NCBI RefSeq assembly: GCF_021245735.1
Contig: NZ_JAJISB010000001.1
Coordinates: 372,001 to 436,000, forward strand
DNA from: Brevibacillus daliensis
Lineage (GTDB): Bacteria > Bacillota > Bacilli > Brevibacillales > Brevibacillaceae
DNA length: 64,000 bases
Direction: 5' to 3'
The translations under genes and the position numbers were made by a program. Every line of letters begins with the position of its first letter. The stretch's first letter is position 1. Under the pieces are notes generated by a model. It did no database searches, was not told the origin of the DNA, and saw nothing but the letters and a program-made list of their open reading frames with translations. This document shows positions 17,846 through 26,553 of the stretch, one piece after another.

Positions 17846-19486
17846 ATGCGACAGCTGTTTAAGCTGCAAACCTTATACTGGGCGCTTTACGCCTTCGCAC
17901 TGTTTGTCGTCTATAACCTGGTGGTAAAGGTTGCCTTTCTGGAACTATCTCTGATTGCAGTCGTTATTTTTGTTCCATTAATGGTTATTACGTACTTCCT
18001 GATTCGACCGGAAGAACGTCGACAAGTTGTAGTGTTTACATTAGGTTTTCTATTACTGGATAAAGCTCTTACCTCTCTGGATGAGAGAGAACTTACTGCC
18101 TACGTAGGAGGCGCTATTATAGCCATTGTAGGTCTTTCTCTTCTGGTTAAATTTTATGGCAAGCATAAGTGGAATGCAGTCGTTGCCATGATCATTGTGG
18201 CATGCCTGACCAATTTCACATATAACCGAGATACGTTATATGCCATTAATAACTTTTATTTGATGGATGAGACGGAGCGTCTGTATAAAGGAGAATGGGT
18301 CGATTACTTCCCACTTAGCCTGTACGATATTGATGGTGACGGTGTGATGGAGATTCTCACCTATGGGAACGCTGACGAGGTTGTTGATGAAGAAAAGAAA
18401 ATTCCAGAAACAGCTGAGGAGAAAAAAGCTTCTGCTGAAGAACTTCTCTATTTGAAAGAAGAACCTATTTCTCTGTATGCATTGAAGTGGAATGGAGATA
18501 AAATGGTTCGCATGAAGGAGTCTGACTTTACACCCGAGCAGTGGAAGAGAGCGCAGGCACAAATGCCAACCGATTATCCTGGCTTCCCATACTATGCCCA
18601 GCTGAATGATAAATTGGTGCCTACTGTACAGCGTCAATCTTATACAGAGGCAATGATGCAATCGGGTACAGCACCTTATCGTGCTCTCTTGCTAGACCTT
18701 GCCCAAATTGATCGTAAGCTTCTAGAACAAGGTGGGGTTACAAACCAGGTAAATGAATTTGATAAGCCTAGTCAGTTCCATGACCTAACAATAAAAAATG
18801 GAATTCTGAGCGGGAAGTTTAATCAGGTGTCATTCCTTTATGAGACTCGTGGAACCACTATCCTTGATACGATACGTCTTCCTAACGGTGACGAGGGGCT
18901 TCTCATTTTGGATGAGGATATTACTGTTCTAACCGTTAAGCCAGACGGATTGGTACAAGAGGCTTATCACCTACCACGTAAGACCCTAAAAGGTGGTATT
19001 ACAATGAGTGATATCGTGGTCGCTGACATTGATCATGATGGTTTCGATGAACTCATTGTTGGTGGTGTACCATCCTATATCTTGCGTCCTGGCGATAACG
19101 ATACATGGGAGATTCTTTGGAAGAGCGAAGATAAAGACAAGAGCTTCCGCTTGACCAATTTTGCTAGTATCGGCAAAAATGAAAAACCTGAATTAATCGC
19201 CCAGACAAAAAGCTGGGTAAGTAACTTTAATACTCGTTATCTCACAGGTTTTGATTACACGCCAGAAGGGCTTAAACAAAACTGGAAAATCTATATGCCA
19301 TTAATAAAAATGCAAGTGGGCGATATTGACGGAGACAAGCAGAATGAACTGATAGCGTCCATGTATAATACACATCGCATCTGGGTCTTCAAACGTCACA
19401 ATATACCTGTATTCCCGATCAGTATTGCTATCACCATAGGGCTGTACGCATTCGCTATAGTAAGGAGGGTTCGCCATGCTTCGTAA
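17846..19486 (+). CDS. Membrane protein with FG-GAP/EF-hand-like repeats
   Basis: A 546-residue protein. Residues 1-120 hold about four transmembrane helices; the rest is extracellular until a final helix near the C-terminus (about 522-540). Three calcium-loop motifs are visible: LYDIDGDGVMEIL, VVADIDHDGFDELIVGG and MQVGDIDGDKQNELIAS, typical of blades in an FG-GAP beta-propeller. It may be a surface sensor or scaffold for polymer assembly, inferred from its place between the polymerase and a lipoprotein. ATG 17846 follows AAGGTG; a GTG three codons earlier is possible. The last 11 bases overlap the next gene. Confidence 0.72.
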   Translation: MRQLFKLQTLYWALYAFALFVVYNLVVKVAFLELSLIAVVIFVPLMVITYFLIRPEERRQVVVFTLGFLLLDKALTSLDERELTAYVGGAIIAIVGLSLLVKFYGKHKWNAVVAMIIVACLTNFTYNRDTLYAINNFYLMDETERLYKGEWVDYFPLSLYDIDGDGVMEILTYGNADEVVDEEKKIPETAEEKKASAEELLYLKEEPISLYALKWNGDKMVRMKESDFTPEQWKRAQAQMPTDYPGFPYYAQLNDKLVPTVQRQSYTEAMMQSGTAPYRALLLDLAQIDRKLLEQGGVTNQVNEFDKPSQFHDLTIKNGILSGKFNQVSFLYETRGTTILDTIRLPNGDEGLLILDEDITVLTVKPDGLVQEAYHLPRKTLKGGITMSDIVVADIDHDGFDELIVGGVPSYILRPGDNDTWEILWKSEDKDKSFRLTNFASIGKNEKPELIAQTKSWVSNFNTRYLTGFDYTPEGLKQNWKIYMPLIKMQVGDIDGDKQNELIASMYNTHRIWVFKRHNIPVFPISIAITIGLYAFAIVRRVRHAS

Positions 19487-20276
19487 ACGTCCAGGGAAAC
19501 ACTTGCTAGCAAGTGTGACAGCTCTTGCCCTGCTCTCCGGCTGTACGTATGAATCAGCCCCTAAAGAGTTCGTAAAACTTGAAACAGAACAACCAGGTAA
19601 AACACCTGAAAAAAATCCTGCTCAAGTACTTCAAACTGCTTTAAGTAAAGCAAAAACCGACCCAGAAGCTCAAAAATTCTGGTTCAGCGGATATGTAAAA
19701 AACCGTATGATGTCTCGCGAGTTAACCAGTATGTTTGATGGGATTGTAGCAGATTCTGATTCCTATCAGGTTACGGGCCGCATTGCTGCTCAAGAGTTTG
19801 TCTACTATCGTAATAACGATGATAAGTATATTTATCGAGGTGGCAGCTGGATTACAGCTCGTGAGGAATCAATTCCTGTCGATGTATTCAAAGGCTTTGA
19901 TGACTGGATTCCGTTCTTAGATCGCGCTGTCGAGATGCCTGAAGAAAAGGTAATCAGTACCATGACTACTCCTTATCAAATCAAGATTACAGGAAAAGAA
20001 TGGGTAGAAAATAGTAACATCGATCTATTCAAGCCGCTACAAGACGAGTTGGCTGGACGTCCTGATCTGGATAAAATTCTGGAGAATACCACGATCAAAA
20101 CAACATTTGGGATTGGACAAAAAGATGGATTGATTCACAGTTATCAAACCTGGATTATCGTACCAGTTCCTGGAGCAGGTTATATGGACCAAGAGGTTAA
20201 CTTCAAGTTCTTCAAATACGGTGAAAATCTACAATTGACCCCGATGACTGAAGTTGAGAAATACCTGTTGGACTAG
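19476..20276 (+). CDS. Lipoprotein of the polymerase operon
   Basis: A 266-residue protein with a clear type II signal peptide: basic start, hydrophobic core and lipobox LLSGC with the lipidated Cys at 23. The mature part is acidic and has no recognised domain, with a long alpha/beta region resembling LppX/LolA-like lipoproteins only loosely. AAGGAGG lies inside the upstream gene, eight bases before the ATG, so the two are coupled. It is presumably a partner of the FG-GAP membrane protein on the outer face of the membrane. Confidence 0.8.
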   Translation: MLRKRPGKHLLASVTALALLSGCTYESAPKEFVKLETEQPGKTPEKNPAQVLQTALSKAKTDPEAQKFWFSGYVKNRMMSRELTSMFDGIVADSDSYQVTGRIAAQEFVYYRNNDDKYIYRGGSWITAREESIPVDVFKGFDDWIPFLDRAVEMPEEKVISTMTTPYQIKITGKEWVENSNIDLFKPLQDELAGRPDLDKILENTTIKTTFGIGQKDGLIHSYQTWIIVPVPGAGYMDQEVNFKFFKYGENLQLTPMTEVEKYLLD

Positions 20277-20303
20277 TTTAAGAATAAAACCAATCATATA
20301 AGT

Positions 20304-20352
20304 AAAGGCTTCACCTACTCTCCATGAGGAGAAACAGGTGAAGCCTTTTTTG
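20304..20352 (+). terminator. Intrinsic terminator of the polymerase operon
   Basis: AAAGGCTTCACCT (20304-20316) pairs with AGGTGAAGCCTTT (20336-20348), followed by T-rich sequence. Confidence 0.92.
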
Positions 20353-20402
20353 AATTATAGCCGCTATGTGGTGGCTGTTTCTAACATTTCGACATAGGTC
20401 TT

Positions 20403-21869
20403 CTACATTGTAGGATCAGCCTGATCACGTTCCGTTTTTTGTCCCACTACTTCATTCATCAACCGAGCTAGCTGTCCTGCTTGTTCACGGCGTTCATACG
20501 GCCTCACACGATCGTAGAAGCTCTCGTCACGCTTCGTTTCGGTGCTAGTCTCCTGCTCCTGTTTCCATGCCTGAAACAGCTTGTAATAGGCTTCTTTGAT
20601 CGCTTCCTTATTCATTGGGTCAGCTACCTGTCCCAATTGGAAGCTGCGTATAATATCCGCTGCCTCACCTGGCATATGTAGCGCAAGGATTGGTTTTCCT
20701 ACGCCCATATATTCATACAACTTGCCAGGAATATATGCCCCGGCATCAGGTGTTACGTCACCGATCATGAGCAGGGCGTCCGCTCCCTTCATCAAGCCTA
20801 GCGCTTCCTTATGTGGTAGATTACCCAGCACTCTAACCACATCCTGTAGACCTAAAGCATTTACACAGTCCTGATTCTCTGTATAGCCAGGGTAATCAAA
20901 TACTCCAGCAAAGGAGAGACTGATCTCGTTTGAGTTCACCTTCCCCTCATCAATCAATTCTTTGATTGCAGCTAGTAGAAGACGGGGATTTCTTTTTTGA
21001 TAGAGAATCCCGGCATATGCCGCATGGAAACGACCTGGGACTTCTTTAACCGGCATAAGATCACGAAAATCTGCACGATCAAATCCGTTATATATCAGTT
21101 CCACTCGCTGAATCTGCGAGGGATATTTATTTGTAAAGTTTTTGGCAAAGGTAGCCGTTACCGTGGTAATCACATCTGCCTTGCGCATCACTTTTTCTTC
21201 CAACTTCTCTTCAAGTCGCTCACGCCATCCGATTCCAGAGCGATGCATATTCTGCGTCCACGGATCACGAAAATCTGCTATCCATTTACAGCCGAATTCT
21301 TCCGCTAGTTTCCTGGCAACCAGATGATTGGTAACAGGTCCTGACGTCGAAAAAATGACATCGATTTTCTTCTCACGTAAAAGCTTTCTGCCTGCTTTAA
21401 CTGCCTCTGGATACCATAAAATCTGATCATCTGGAATAAGTATATAAGACTTGATCTTTTTGGCAAATGAGAACGCCTTTCCTTTAAACTTTCCGAGCAG
21501 TGATGGTGCAGAAGGAGTAGAAACCGTATGAGTAGTGGTAACTTCTTCCTTATTGGTTGTGTTTGTTGAATCGCCCTTCGATTCCGTTCCTTGCTCTGTT
21601 TTACCTGTAGTCTGTTTCGCTATAGCAGGGGCAGGTTTACGTAGTAACGATGTCAGCTCCTTGGCACGATGAATCTGTACATCCGCAGGAACCTGTGCCA
21701 ATAGCGAGTTATCAAGTGTGGCATGATACGCAGGATCTGTCGTTAATACATGCACATTCCAATTGTATTCCCCCAAATATTTAGCCATTTTTAATGCACG
21801 GGGAATTCCTCCACCTCCGATAGGTGGAAATAAATATGAAATAATGAGCACAGACTGTTTCTTTTCCAT
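20403..21869 (-). CDS. Family 4 glycosyltransferase with low-complexity insert
   Basis: A 488-residue GT-B enzyme. The N-terminal Rossmann domain opens with VLIISYLFPPIGGGGIPRA. The C-terminal nucleotide-sugar domain carries GKLYEYMGVGKPILAL near 390-405, the donor-binding region. Between residues about 80 and 125 there is a Thr/Ser/Glu-rich low-complexity stretch that most family members lack. It may be a tether or a recent insertion. A role in wall-polymer sugar transfer is inferred from the cluster. It is divergent from the second GT4 gene, and both promoters lie in 21870-21998. Confidence 0.85.
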   Translation of the reverse strand: MEKKQSVLIISYLFPPIGGGGIPRALKMAKYLGEYNWNVHVLTTDPAYHATLDNSLLAQVPADVQIHRAKELTSLLRKPAPAIAKQTTGKTEQGTESKGDSTNTTNKEEVTTTHTVSTPSAPSLLGKFKGKAFSFAKKIKSYILIPDDQILWYPEAVKAGRKLLREKKIDVIFSTSGPVTNHLVARKLAEEFGCKWIADFRDPWTQNMHRSGIGWRERLEEKLEEKVMRKADVITTVTATFAKNFTNKYPSQIQRVELIYNGFDRADFRDLMPVKEVPGRFHAAYAGILYQKRNPRLLLAAIKELIDEGKVNSNEISLSFAGVFDYPGYTENQDCVNALGLQDVVRVLGNLPHKEALGLMKGADALLMIGDVTPDAGAYIPGKLYEYMGVGKPILALHMPGEAADIIRSFQLGQVADPMNKEAIKEAYYKLFQAWKQEQETSTETKRDESFYDRVRPYERREQAGQLARLMNEVVGQKTERDQADPTM

Positions 21870-21998
21870 TGGTACCTTCCTTATCTCTTACCAGCTTCTT
21901 ATGTACAAATTACCATACCATAACCGCGGTCTTATTGCGAATCATGGCTTCTTCTGGTATATTGAAAATGGTCTGTTGGAAAGGTTCGGGTGGATTTC

Positions 21999-23153
21999 AT
22001 GAAAAGCAAACTACGTGTCCTCCACATTATCGGCGGTGGGGAATTTGGTGGGGCTGAACAGCATATTCTCAATCTGCTTACTTCTTTTTCAAAGGAGAAG
22101 GTAGAAGTAGCCGTCGTATGCTTTTACGATGCATTGTTTGCGAGAAAATTGCGCGAAGCCGGTATCACCGTAACAACACTTCATACATATGGACGCTTTG
22201 ACATGCGCATTCTGCAGGGTGTCAAACACGAAATAGAAAAGATGGATCCTGATATTGTACACACGCATGGTGTGAAAGCGAACTTCTTGGGCAGATTGGC
22301 GGTGCGTAATCTTCAGTATCGCACAATTACTACCGTTCACAGTAATCTACGCTATGATTACGTGAGCCCTTTCGCTTCGTTTGTTACCACCCAGATGGAA
22401 AAGCGCACACGCAAATGGAACGATCACTTTATCACTGTGAGTCGCGCCTTGCAAGACGTGCTAATTCAAGAGGATGGCATACCTGCTTCCAAAACTACGG
22501 TCATCTACAATGGTACGGATCTTACTCCATACCAGCTTCATATGGAGAAAGAAGTAGATCGAAAAGCGTTGCGAGAAGAATGGAATCTCCCTCAAGATGC
22601 TTTTGTTTTTGGGAATGTGGGTCGAATTGTACAAATTAAAGGTCTCCCTCACTTACTGGATGCCTTTTCCCTATATCTGAAGAAAACGAATGCAACAAAC
22701 AGCTATCTAGTCATTATCGGGGATGGTCCTGAACGTTCTTCCCTAGAAGAGCAGGCTAATCGTCTAGGAATCACTTCGTTTATACGTTTTGTTGGATTCC
22801 GTACCGATGTGCCTCGCTGCTTGCATGCTATTGATCTGTATGTCCACGCGGCACTTTATGAAGGGCTTGGTTATACCATTGTCGAAGCGATGGCTTCCCA
22901 TCTGCCTGTAATTGCAACCAGCGCTGGTGGTGTACCAGAGTTTGTCTTATCACAAGAAACCGGTCTCCTCGTTACTCCTGCGTCTCCTGAAGAGTTAACA
23001 GAAGCGATGATTACCCTAGAGGCAGATACGGACTTGCAACAAAAGCTGGTGGAACAGGCGAGTGACATGGTGGAACAGCGCTTTACGATTGATAAAATGG
23101 CAGAGTTAACATTGGATTTGTACCATCGCTTAGTAGCTAAGAGCGCAAGATAA
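21999..23153 (+). CDS. Family 4 glycosyltransferase
   Basis: A 384-residue GT-B enzyme with an N-terminal acceptor domain (VLHIIGGGEFGGAEQHI) and a C-terminal donor domain. Characteristic elements are VFGNVGRIVQIKG near 205, VIIGDGPERSSLE, and the EGLGYTIVEAMASHLPVIAT region near 285-305 containing the GT4 E(x7)E motif. The ATG at 21999 was chosen; GTG at 21990, with AAAGG five bases upstream, is a credible alternative adding three residues. It probably adds a sugar to a wall polymer or glycolipid in this cluster. Confidence 0.87.
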   Translation: MKSKLRVLHIIGGGEFGGAEQHILNLLTSFSKEKVEVAVVCFYDALFARKLREAGITVTTLHTYGRFDMRILQGVKHEIEKMDPDIVHTHGVKANFLGRLAVRNLQYRTITTVHSNLRYDYVSPFASFVTTQMEKRTRKWNDHFITVSRALQDVLIQEDGIPASKTTVIYNGTDLTPYQLHMEKEVDRKALREEWNLPQDAFVFGNVGRIVQIKGLPHLLDAFSLYLKKTNATNSYLVIIGDGPERSSLEEQANRLGITSFIRFVGFRTDVPRCLHAIDLYVHAALYEGLGYTIVEAMASHLPVIATSAGGVPEFVLSQETGLLVTPASPEELTEAMITLEADTDLQQKLVEQASDMVEQRFTIDKMAELTLDLYHRLVAKSAR

Positions 23154-23163
23154 TGACTACATA

Positions 23164-23200
23164 TGCCTGGGAGTAAAAGCTCTCAGGCATTTCTTTATTC
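23164..23200 (+). terminator. Intrinsic terminator of the GT4 gene
   Basis: TGCCTGGGAG (23164-23173) pairs with CTCTCAGGCA (23180-23189), with one G-T pair, followed by a T-rich tail. Confidence 0.85.
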
Positions 23201-23273
23201 TTTTTACTACTAGCCTCATATTCAGAATCCTTGTACAATAAAGATGAAAATGAAGAAAGGTCGTGCATGTACC

Positions 23274-24101
23274 ATGAAATTATATATCTCTTGTGATATG
23301 GAAGGTATTTCTGGAATTACCGATCCATCCTACATAAATCCGCAGACAGGCTCTAATTACCAACAGGGTCGTCACTATATGACCCAGGATGTTAATGCCG
23401 TCATTGAAGGCGCTCTGGCTGCTGGTGCTACAGAAATCCTTGTTGCAGACAGTCATGAAAATTTTAATAATATCTTATGGGAGGACTTGCATCCGAAGGC
23501 ACGTCTTCTTCGTGGAACCCCTCGTGATCATTCGATGGTCCATGGACTCGATCAAACATTTGACGCTGCCTTTTTTATCGGATACCACACCCGTCACGGT
23601 GTACCAGGCATCCTTAGCCACACCATGTCTCGCGTTATCAAAAATCTGTATGTGAACGGTTCCGTTGTCGGCGAATTTGGTTTTAATGCCATTTATGCGG
23701 GGCTTACAGGAGTACCTGTTTGTATGGTATCTGGGGATAACCTGATTGCCGAAGAAGCAAAAAGCCTTATTCCGTCCATACATACAGCCATTGTAAAGGA
23801 AGCAGCCTCTCGTACATCTGCTATTTGCCTATCTCGTCAAGAATCGCTCGATGTCTTAACAGAGCAAGCAAGTCTGGCTCTGCAAAATGCTAAACAAATT
23901 GCACCTCTTACTACACAGGTTCCTATGGAGTTAAAAATTGATTTCTCTCATTACGGTATGGCTGAAATGGCTGCAAGTGTACCGGGTACCGTCCTATCAA
24001 CTGATTCAACATTCGTAACCTACATTGCCAAGGATCAGTATGATATGTATAAAACCATGCGTGCCATGATGAACCTTGCTGGCGGAGTTCCTTTTTGCTA
24101 A
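23274..24101 (+). CDS. dppA: M55-family D-aminopeptidase (DppA-like)
   Basis: A 275-residue zinc peptidase. Family ligands by position are D8 and E10 (SCDMEGISG), H61 (ADSHENF), H105 (IGYHTRHG) and E134 (VVGEFGFN), with H116 the likely nucleophile or proton donor. DppA cleaves D-amino-acid dipeptides such as D-Ala-D-Ala, recycling wall peptides, and self-assembles into a decamer. In B. subtilis it leads the dpp transport operon, but here it stands alone. The ATG at 23274 gives the conserved N-terminus MKLYISCDMEG; an in-frame ATG at 23244 adds ten residues and was rejected. Confidence 0.9.
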   Translation: MKLYISCDMEGISGITDPSYINPQTGSNYQQGRHYMTQDVNAVIEGALAAGATEILVADSHENFNNILWEDLHPKARLLRGTPRDHSMVHGLDQTFDAAFFIGYHTRHGVPGILSHTMSRVIKNLYVNGSVVGEFGFNAIYAGLTGVPVCMVSGDNLIAEEAKSLIPSIHTAIVKEAASRTSAICLSRQESLDVLTEQASLALQNAKQIAPLTTQVPMELKIDFSHYGMAEMAASVPGTVLSTDSTFVTYIAKDQYDMYKTMRAMMNLAGGVPFC

Positions 24102-24139
24102 TATCGCTCAACAAGGATATTTCTTGCTAGGTTTTTAAG

Positions 24140-24531
24140 GATCATCTTGATCCTACTTCAGTGGAGAAAACCAGCTCCTCTTTTCACTCTTCGCTAAAAG
24201 TCTTCGCCCCGCTGAGTCGGGCTTCGCCAAGTCGCTCTGTGTGAAAAGAGAATCTGGTTTTTCATGCTTTTGGTTTTAATGCAAGTCATTAATCCCCTGA
24301 AGCTGTTAGCAGAAGAAGCACATTTTTTGTCCAGAACTATTTAAGGTCCTACCTAGCTACTTGGTAAAGAGTGCGGATAAAAAAGTGCAACCTGTGAGAC
24401 ACTGCTTAGTATTCGCACCCTTTTGCACTTTCCGCACTCTTTACCAAGTAGCGGACGGTCATATCTCCCTTGCAGGGCCTTAACGAGTTCATAGACAAAA
24501 AATGTGCTTCTTCTGCATAACCCACTACAGT
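24140..24531. repeat. Dispersed two-hairpin element R1, copy 1
   Basis: A 392 bp non-coding element. Hairpin 1 (24167-24262) pairs AAAACCAG and CTCTTTTCAC with GTGTGAAAAGAG and CTGGTTTT. Hairpin 2 (24309-24516) pairs GCAGAAGAAGCACATTTTTT with its complement at the far end, closes again at GCTACTTGGTAAAGAG with CTCTTTACCAAGTAGC, and ends in AAGTGCAA/TTGCACTT. The same element lies at 38360-38861. It fills the gap between dppA and the dehydrogenase. No transposase or plausible protein is present. Confidence 0.85.
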
Positions 24532-24532
24532 A

Positions 24533-24577
24533 ATAAAAAACGCCCTGACCTTCCCATCACGGGAGAGTCGGGGCGTT
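24533..24577 (-). terminator. Intrinsic terminator of the nucleotide-sugar dehydrogenase
   Basis: AACGCCCTGAC (24539-24549) pairs with GTCGGGGCGTT (24567-24577), with T6 following on the minus strand. Confidence 0.9.
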
Positions 24578-24583
24578 GCTTAT

Positions 24584-25882
24584 TTAGATACGAACTACTT
24601 TAACCTTCTTATCGAGTTCACGCGGCATACGATTCTTCAAATCCATCAAAACAGGTGAATCTGTCATGCCTTTTACTAACTCTTCCCAATCAAGGTCAGT
24701 AAATTCTTTCTGCATCGCAGCTAATATCACAGCATCAGCTTGATGAAGAGCGTCCTCAAGACGATCCTTCTTATGTGCGTAGTAGGACGGAACAGCTGGA
24801 TCATAAGAAGCAATCTCAGTTCCTTTTTGCTGTAGGATAGCGATCATATCATTAATCGGACTAATGCGATCATCATTGGAGAAATCCTTCATAGCAAGTC
24901 CAAGTACAGCAACCTTGCTCTCACCAAGACGCTTGCCATTAGAAATCAACGCTTCTTCCAGCATTCCAGCAAGTACTGTCGGGATACCATCATTGATGTT
25001 GCGAGCAGTAGCAAGCAGTGGCAATCCTACATTCATTTCACGGGCCTTAGGCAACAAATAGTAGTAGGCGTTAGGTAAGCAGTAGCCACCCACACCAGGG
25101 CCTGGTGTTAGCAGGTTAACGCGTGTATGCGTATTAGCAACCTTAATTACTTCAAAAATATCTATACCGAACGCTTCTGTAAATCGAGCGAATTCTTGAG
25201 ACATCGCAATATTAACATCGCGCTGAATGTTCTCAATTACTTTTGCTGCTTCTACAACGCGAATATCTGTCAATGTGATTTCAGCTTCGCAAATAAAGGA
25301 AAGCAATTCTTTCCCTTTTTGAGCGCTTTCTTCGTTAATTCCACCCATTGCTACAGGCATTTTCATGAACTCTTCAAATGCTCGTCCTTCAGCAATTCGC
25401 TCTGAGCAGTAAGTTAGGTAAAAATCGCTTCCTGCTTTCATCCCGCTTGCTTCTTCAAGAATAGGTAGTACAACCTCTTGTGTCGTACCAGGAACCACTG
25501 TGCTTCGGATCATCACATGATCGCCTTTTTTCAGATTCCGTCCAAGGGTTTCCATTGCGCTTCTCAAATATTGTAATTCTGGATCACCATTTTTAACTGG
25601 CAAACCAACCGTCACAATATAGTTATCTACTTCGTCTTTTGCTTCTTCATAAGAGGTGACGGCACGGAAATTTCCTGCTTCTACATTCTCTTTTAAAATT
25701 TCAGGCAACACTTTGCCATTATATGCTTCTAGATGATGAGATTTTCCTTCATTCGTCTCTTTCACCAATTGCTCAGATACATCTATACCGAGTACTTTCG
25801 CACCTTTCAATGCATAGGTCAAAGCGAGTGGAAGTCCAACAAATCCGATACCTACCACTGCAACACGAATAGGATAAGCCAT
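24584..25882 (-). CDS. Nucleotide-sugar (UDP-ManNAc/UDP-glucose type) 6-dehydrogenase
   Basis: A 432-residue NAD-dependent dehydrogenase that would oxidise a UDP-sugar to the uronate. It has an N-terminal Rossmann fold (VAVVGIGFVGLPLA), catalytic K214 in EAAKVIENIQRDVNIA, and catalytic C268 in GPGVGGYCLP. The position normally held by the conserved Asp after the Cys motif is Ala (NAYYYL, residue 272), which is unusual and may alter catalysis. The best fit is the WecC/UDP-N-acetyl-mannosaminuronate branch, which suits a ManNAc-containing wall polymer, but the substrate is inferred. GAGGGAAT precedes the ATG. A 24-codon membrane peptide gene lies just upstream. Confidence 0.83.
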   Translation of the reverse strand: MAYPIRVAVVGIGFVGLPLALTYALKGAKVLGIDVSEQLVKETNEGKSHHLEAYNGKVLPEILKENVEAGNFRAVTSYEEAKDEVDNYIVTVGLPVKNGDPELQYLRSAMETLGRNLKKGDHVMIRSTVVPGTTQEVVLPILEEASGMKAGSDFYLTYCSERIAEGRAFEEFMKMPVAMGGINEESAQKGKELLSFICEAEITLTDIRVVEAAKVIENIQRDVNIAMSQEFARFTEAFGIDIFEVIKVANTHTRVNLLTPGPGVGGYCLPNAYYYLLPKAREMNVGLPLLATARNINDGIPTVLAGMLEEALISNGKRLGESKVAVLGLAMKDFSNDDRISPINDMIAILQQKGTEIASYDPAVPSYYAHKKDRLEDALHQADAVILAAMQKEFTDLDWEELVKGMTDSPVLMDLKNRMPRELDKKVKVVRI

Positions 25883-25923
25883 AGTTATTCCCTCTTTCTA
25901 CATTTCTCTCAAGTGGATGTCAT

Positions 25924-25998
25924 TTAAGACAGATAGTATATTCCCAAACCTAAGAAAACCAGGCAACAAACTATCAGTACCTTTGCGAGTTTTAACAT
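25924..25998 (-). CDS. 24-aa hydrophobic peptide upstream of the dehydrogenase
   Basis: ATG at 25998 is preceded by AAAAGGAGAGG at good spacing. The product is a single hydrophobic helix with a short basic start (MLKLAKVLIVCCLVFLG...). The stop at 25924 lies 41 bp before the dehydrogenase ATG. It may be a small membrane protein or a translated leader. It is too short to name and conservation is untested. Confidence 0.5.
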   Translation of the reverse strand: MLKLAKVLIVCCLVFLGLGIYYLS

Positions 25999-26126
25999 AC
26001 TTCCTCTCCTTTTTACCAAAGAGGTAGTTGAGTCTTGATTTCTCAACTCCTAATTATACAGCCATACCTATGAAAAGGATAGACGTTCACAGAATTTGCC
26101 TACCCCATTCTAGATGTATGATTTCC

Positions 26127-26537
26127 TTATAAAATTAAGCTTGCCCCTATGATATATGAGAATCCGATAGAAATCATCATGGATATTAATCCAATGGCTT
26201 TGTTATCTCGCTGAATCTCCTCGTCCACGTTTATGACAGGTGTCATAAATTCAAATACAAGATAGGCTAGCAAGAGTAAAATAAAGCCATATCCGGCATG
26301 AAGCAACGTTTGCCCTAACGTTTCTTGTTGTTCCATTGAGAAGCGGAACAGATTGGATATCCCGAAAATCTTCCCCCCAGTAGCCATTGCTACGGACAGA
26401 TTTCCTTTTTTCAGTTCTTCCCAGACACCATACTTCGTAACTAGTTCAAAGATGGATAAAAACAGGATCATCGCCATACCAGCAATAGCAAAATATGCTG
26501 CCGTTGACACGTACGTATTCTGTAATAACGCTGTCAC
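26127..26537 (-). CDS. yshE: DUF350 membrane protein (YshE-like)
   Basis: A 136-residue protein with four transmembrane helices in two DUF350 repeats (about 10-35 and 78-98 start each pair). Function is unknown. It follows mutS2 by 16 bp in the same direction, the arrangement of mutSB-yshE in B. subtilis, which is the main reason for the symbol. A TTACGTG stretch and weak AGGCGAGG ribosome site precede the ATG. Confidence 0.82.
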   Translation of the reverse strand: MTALLQNTYVSTAAYFAIAGMAMILFLSIFELVTKYGVWEELKKGNLSVAMATGGKIFGISNLFRFSMEQQETLGQTLLHAGYGFILLLLAYLVFEFMTPVINVDEEIQRDNKAIGLISMMISIGFSYIIGASLIL

Positions 26538-26553
26538 GTAATTACACCTCGCC

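Noticed and set aside
24140-24531. R1 as a CRISPR array or tandem repeat
   Set aside because: There are no regularly spaced short repeats; the structure is two long inverted repeats.
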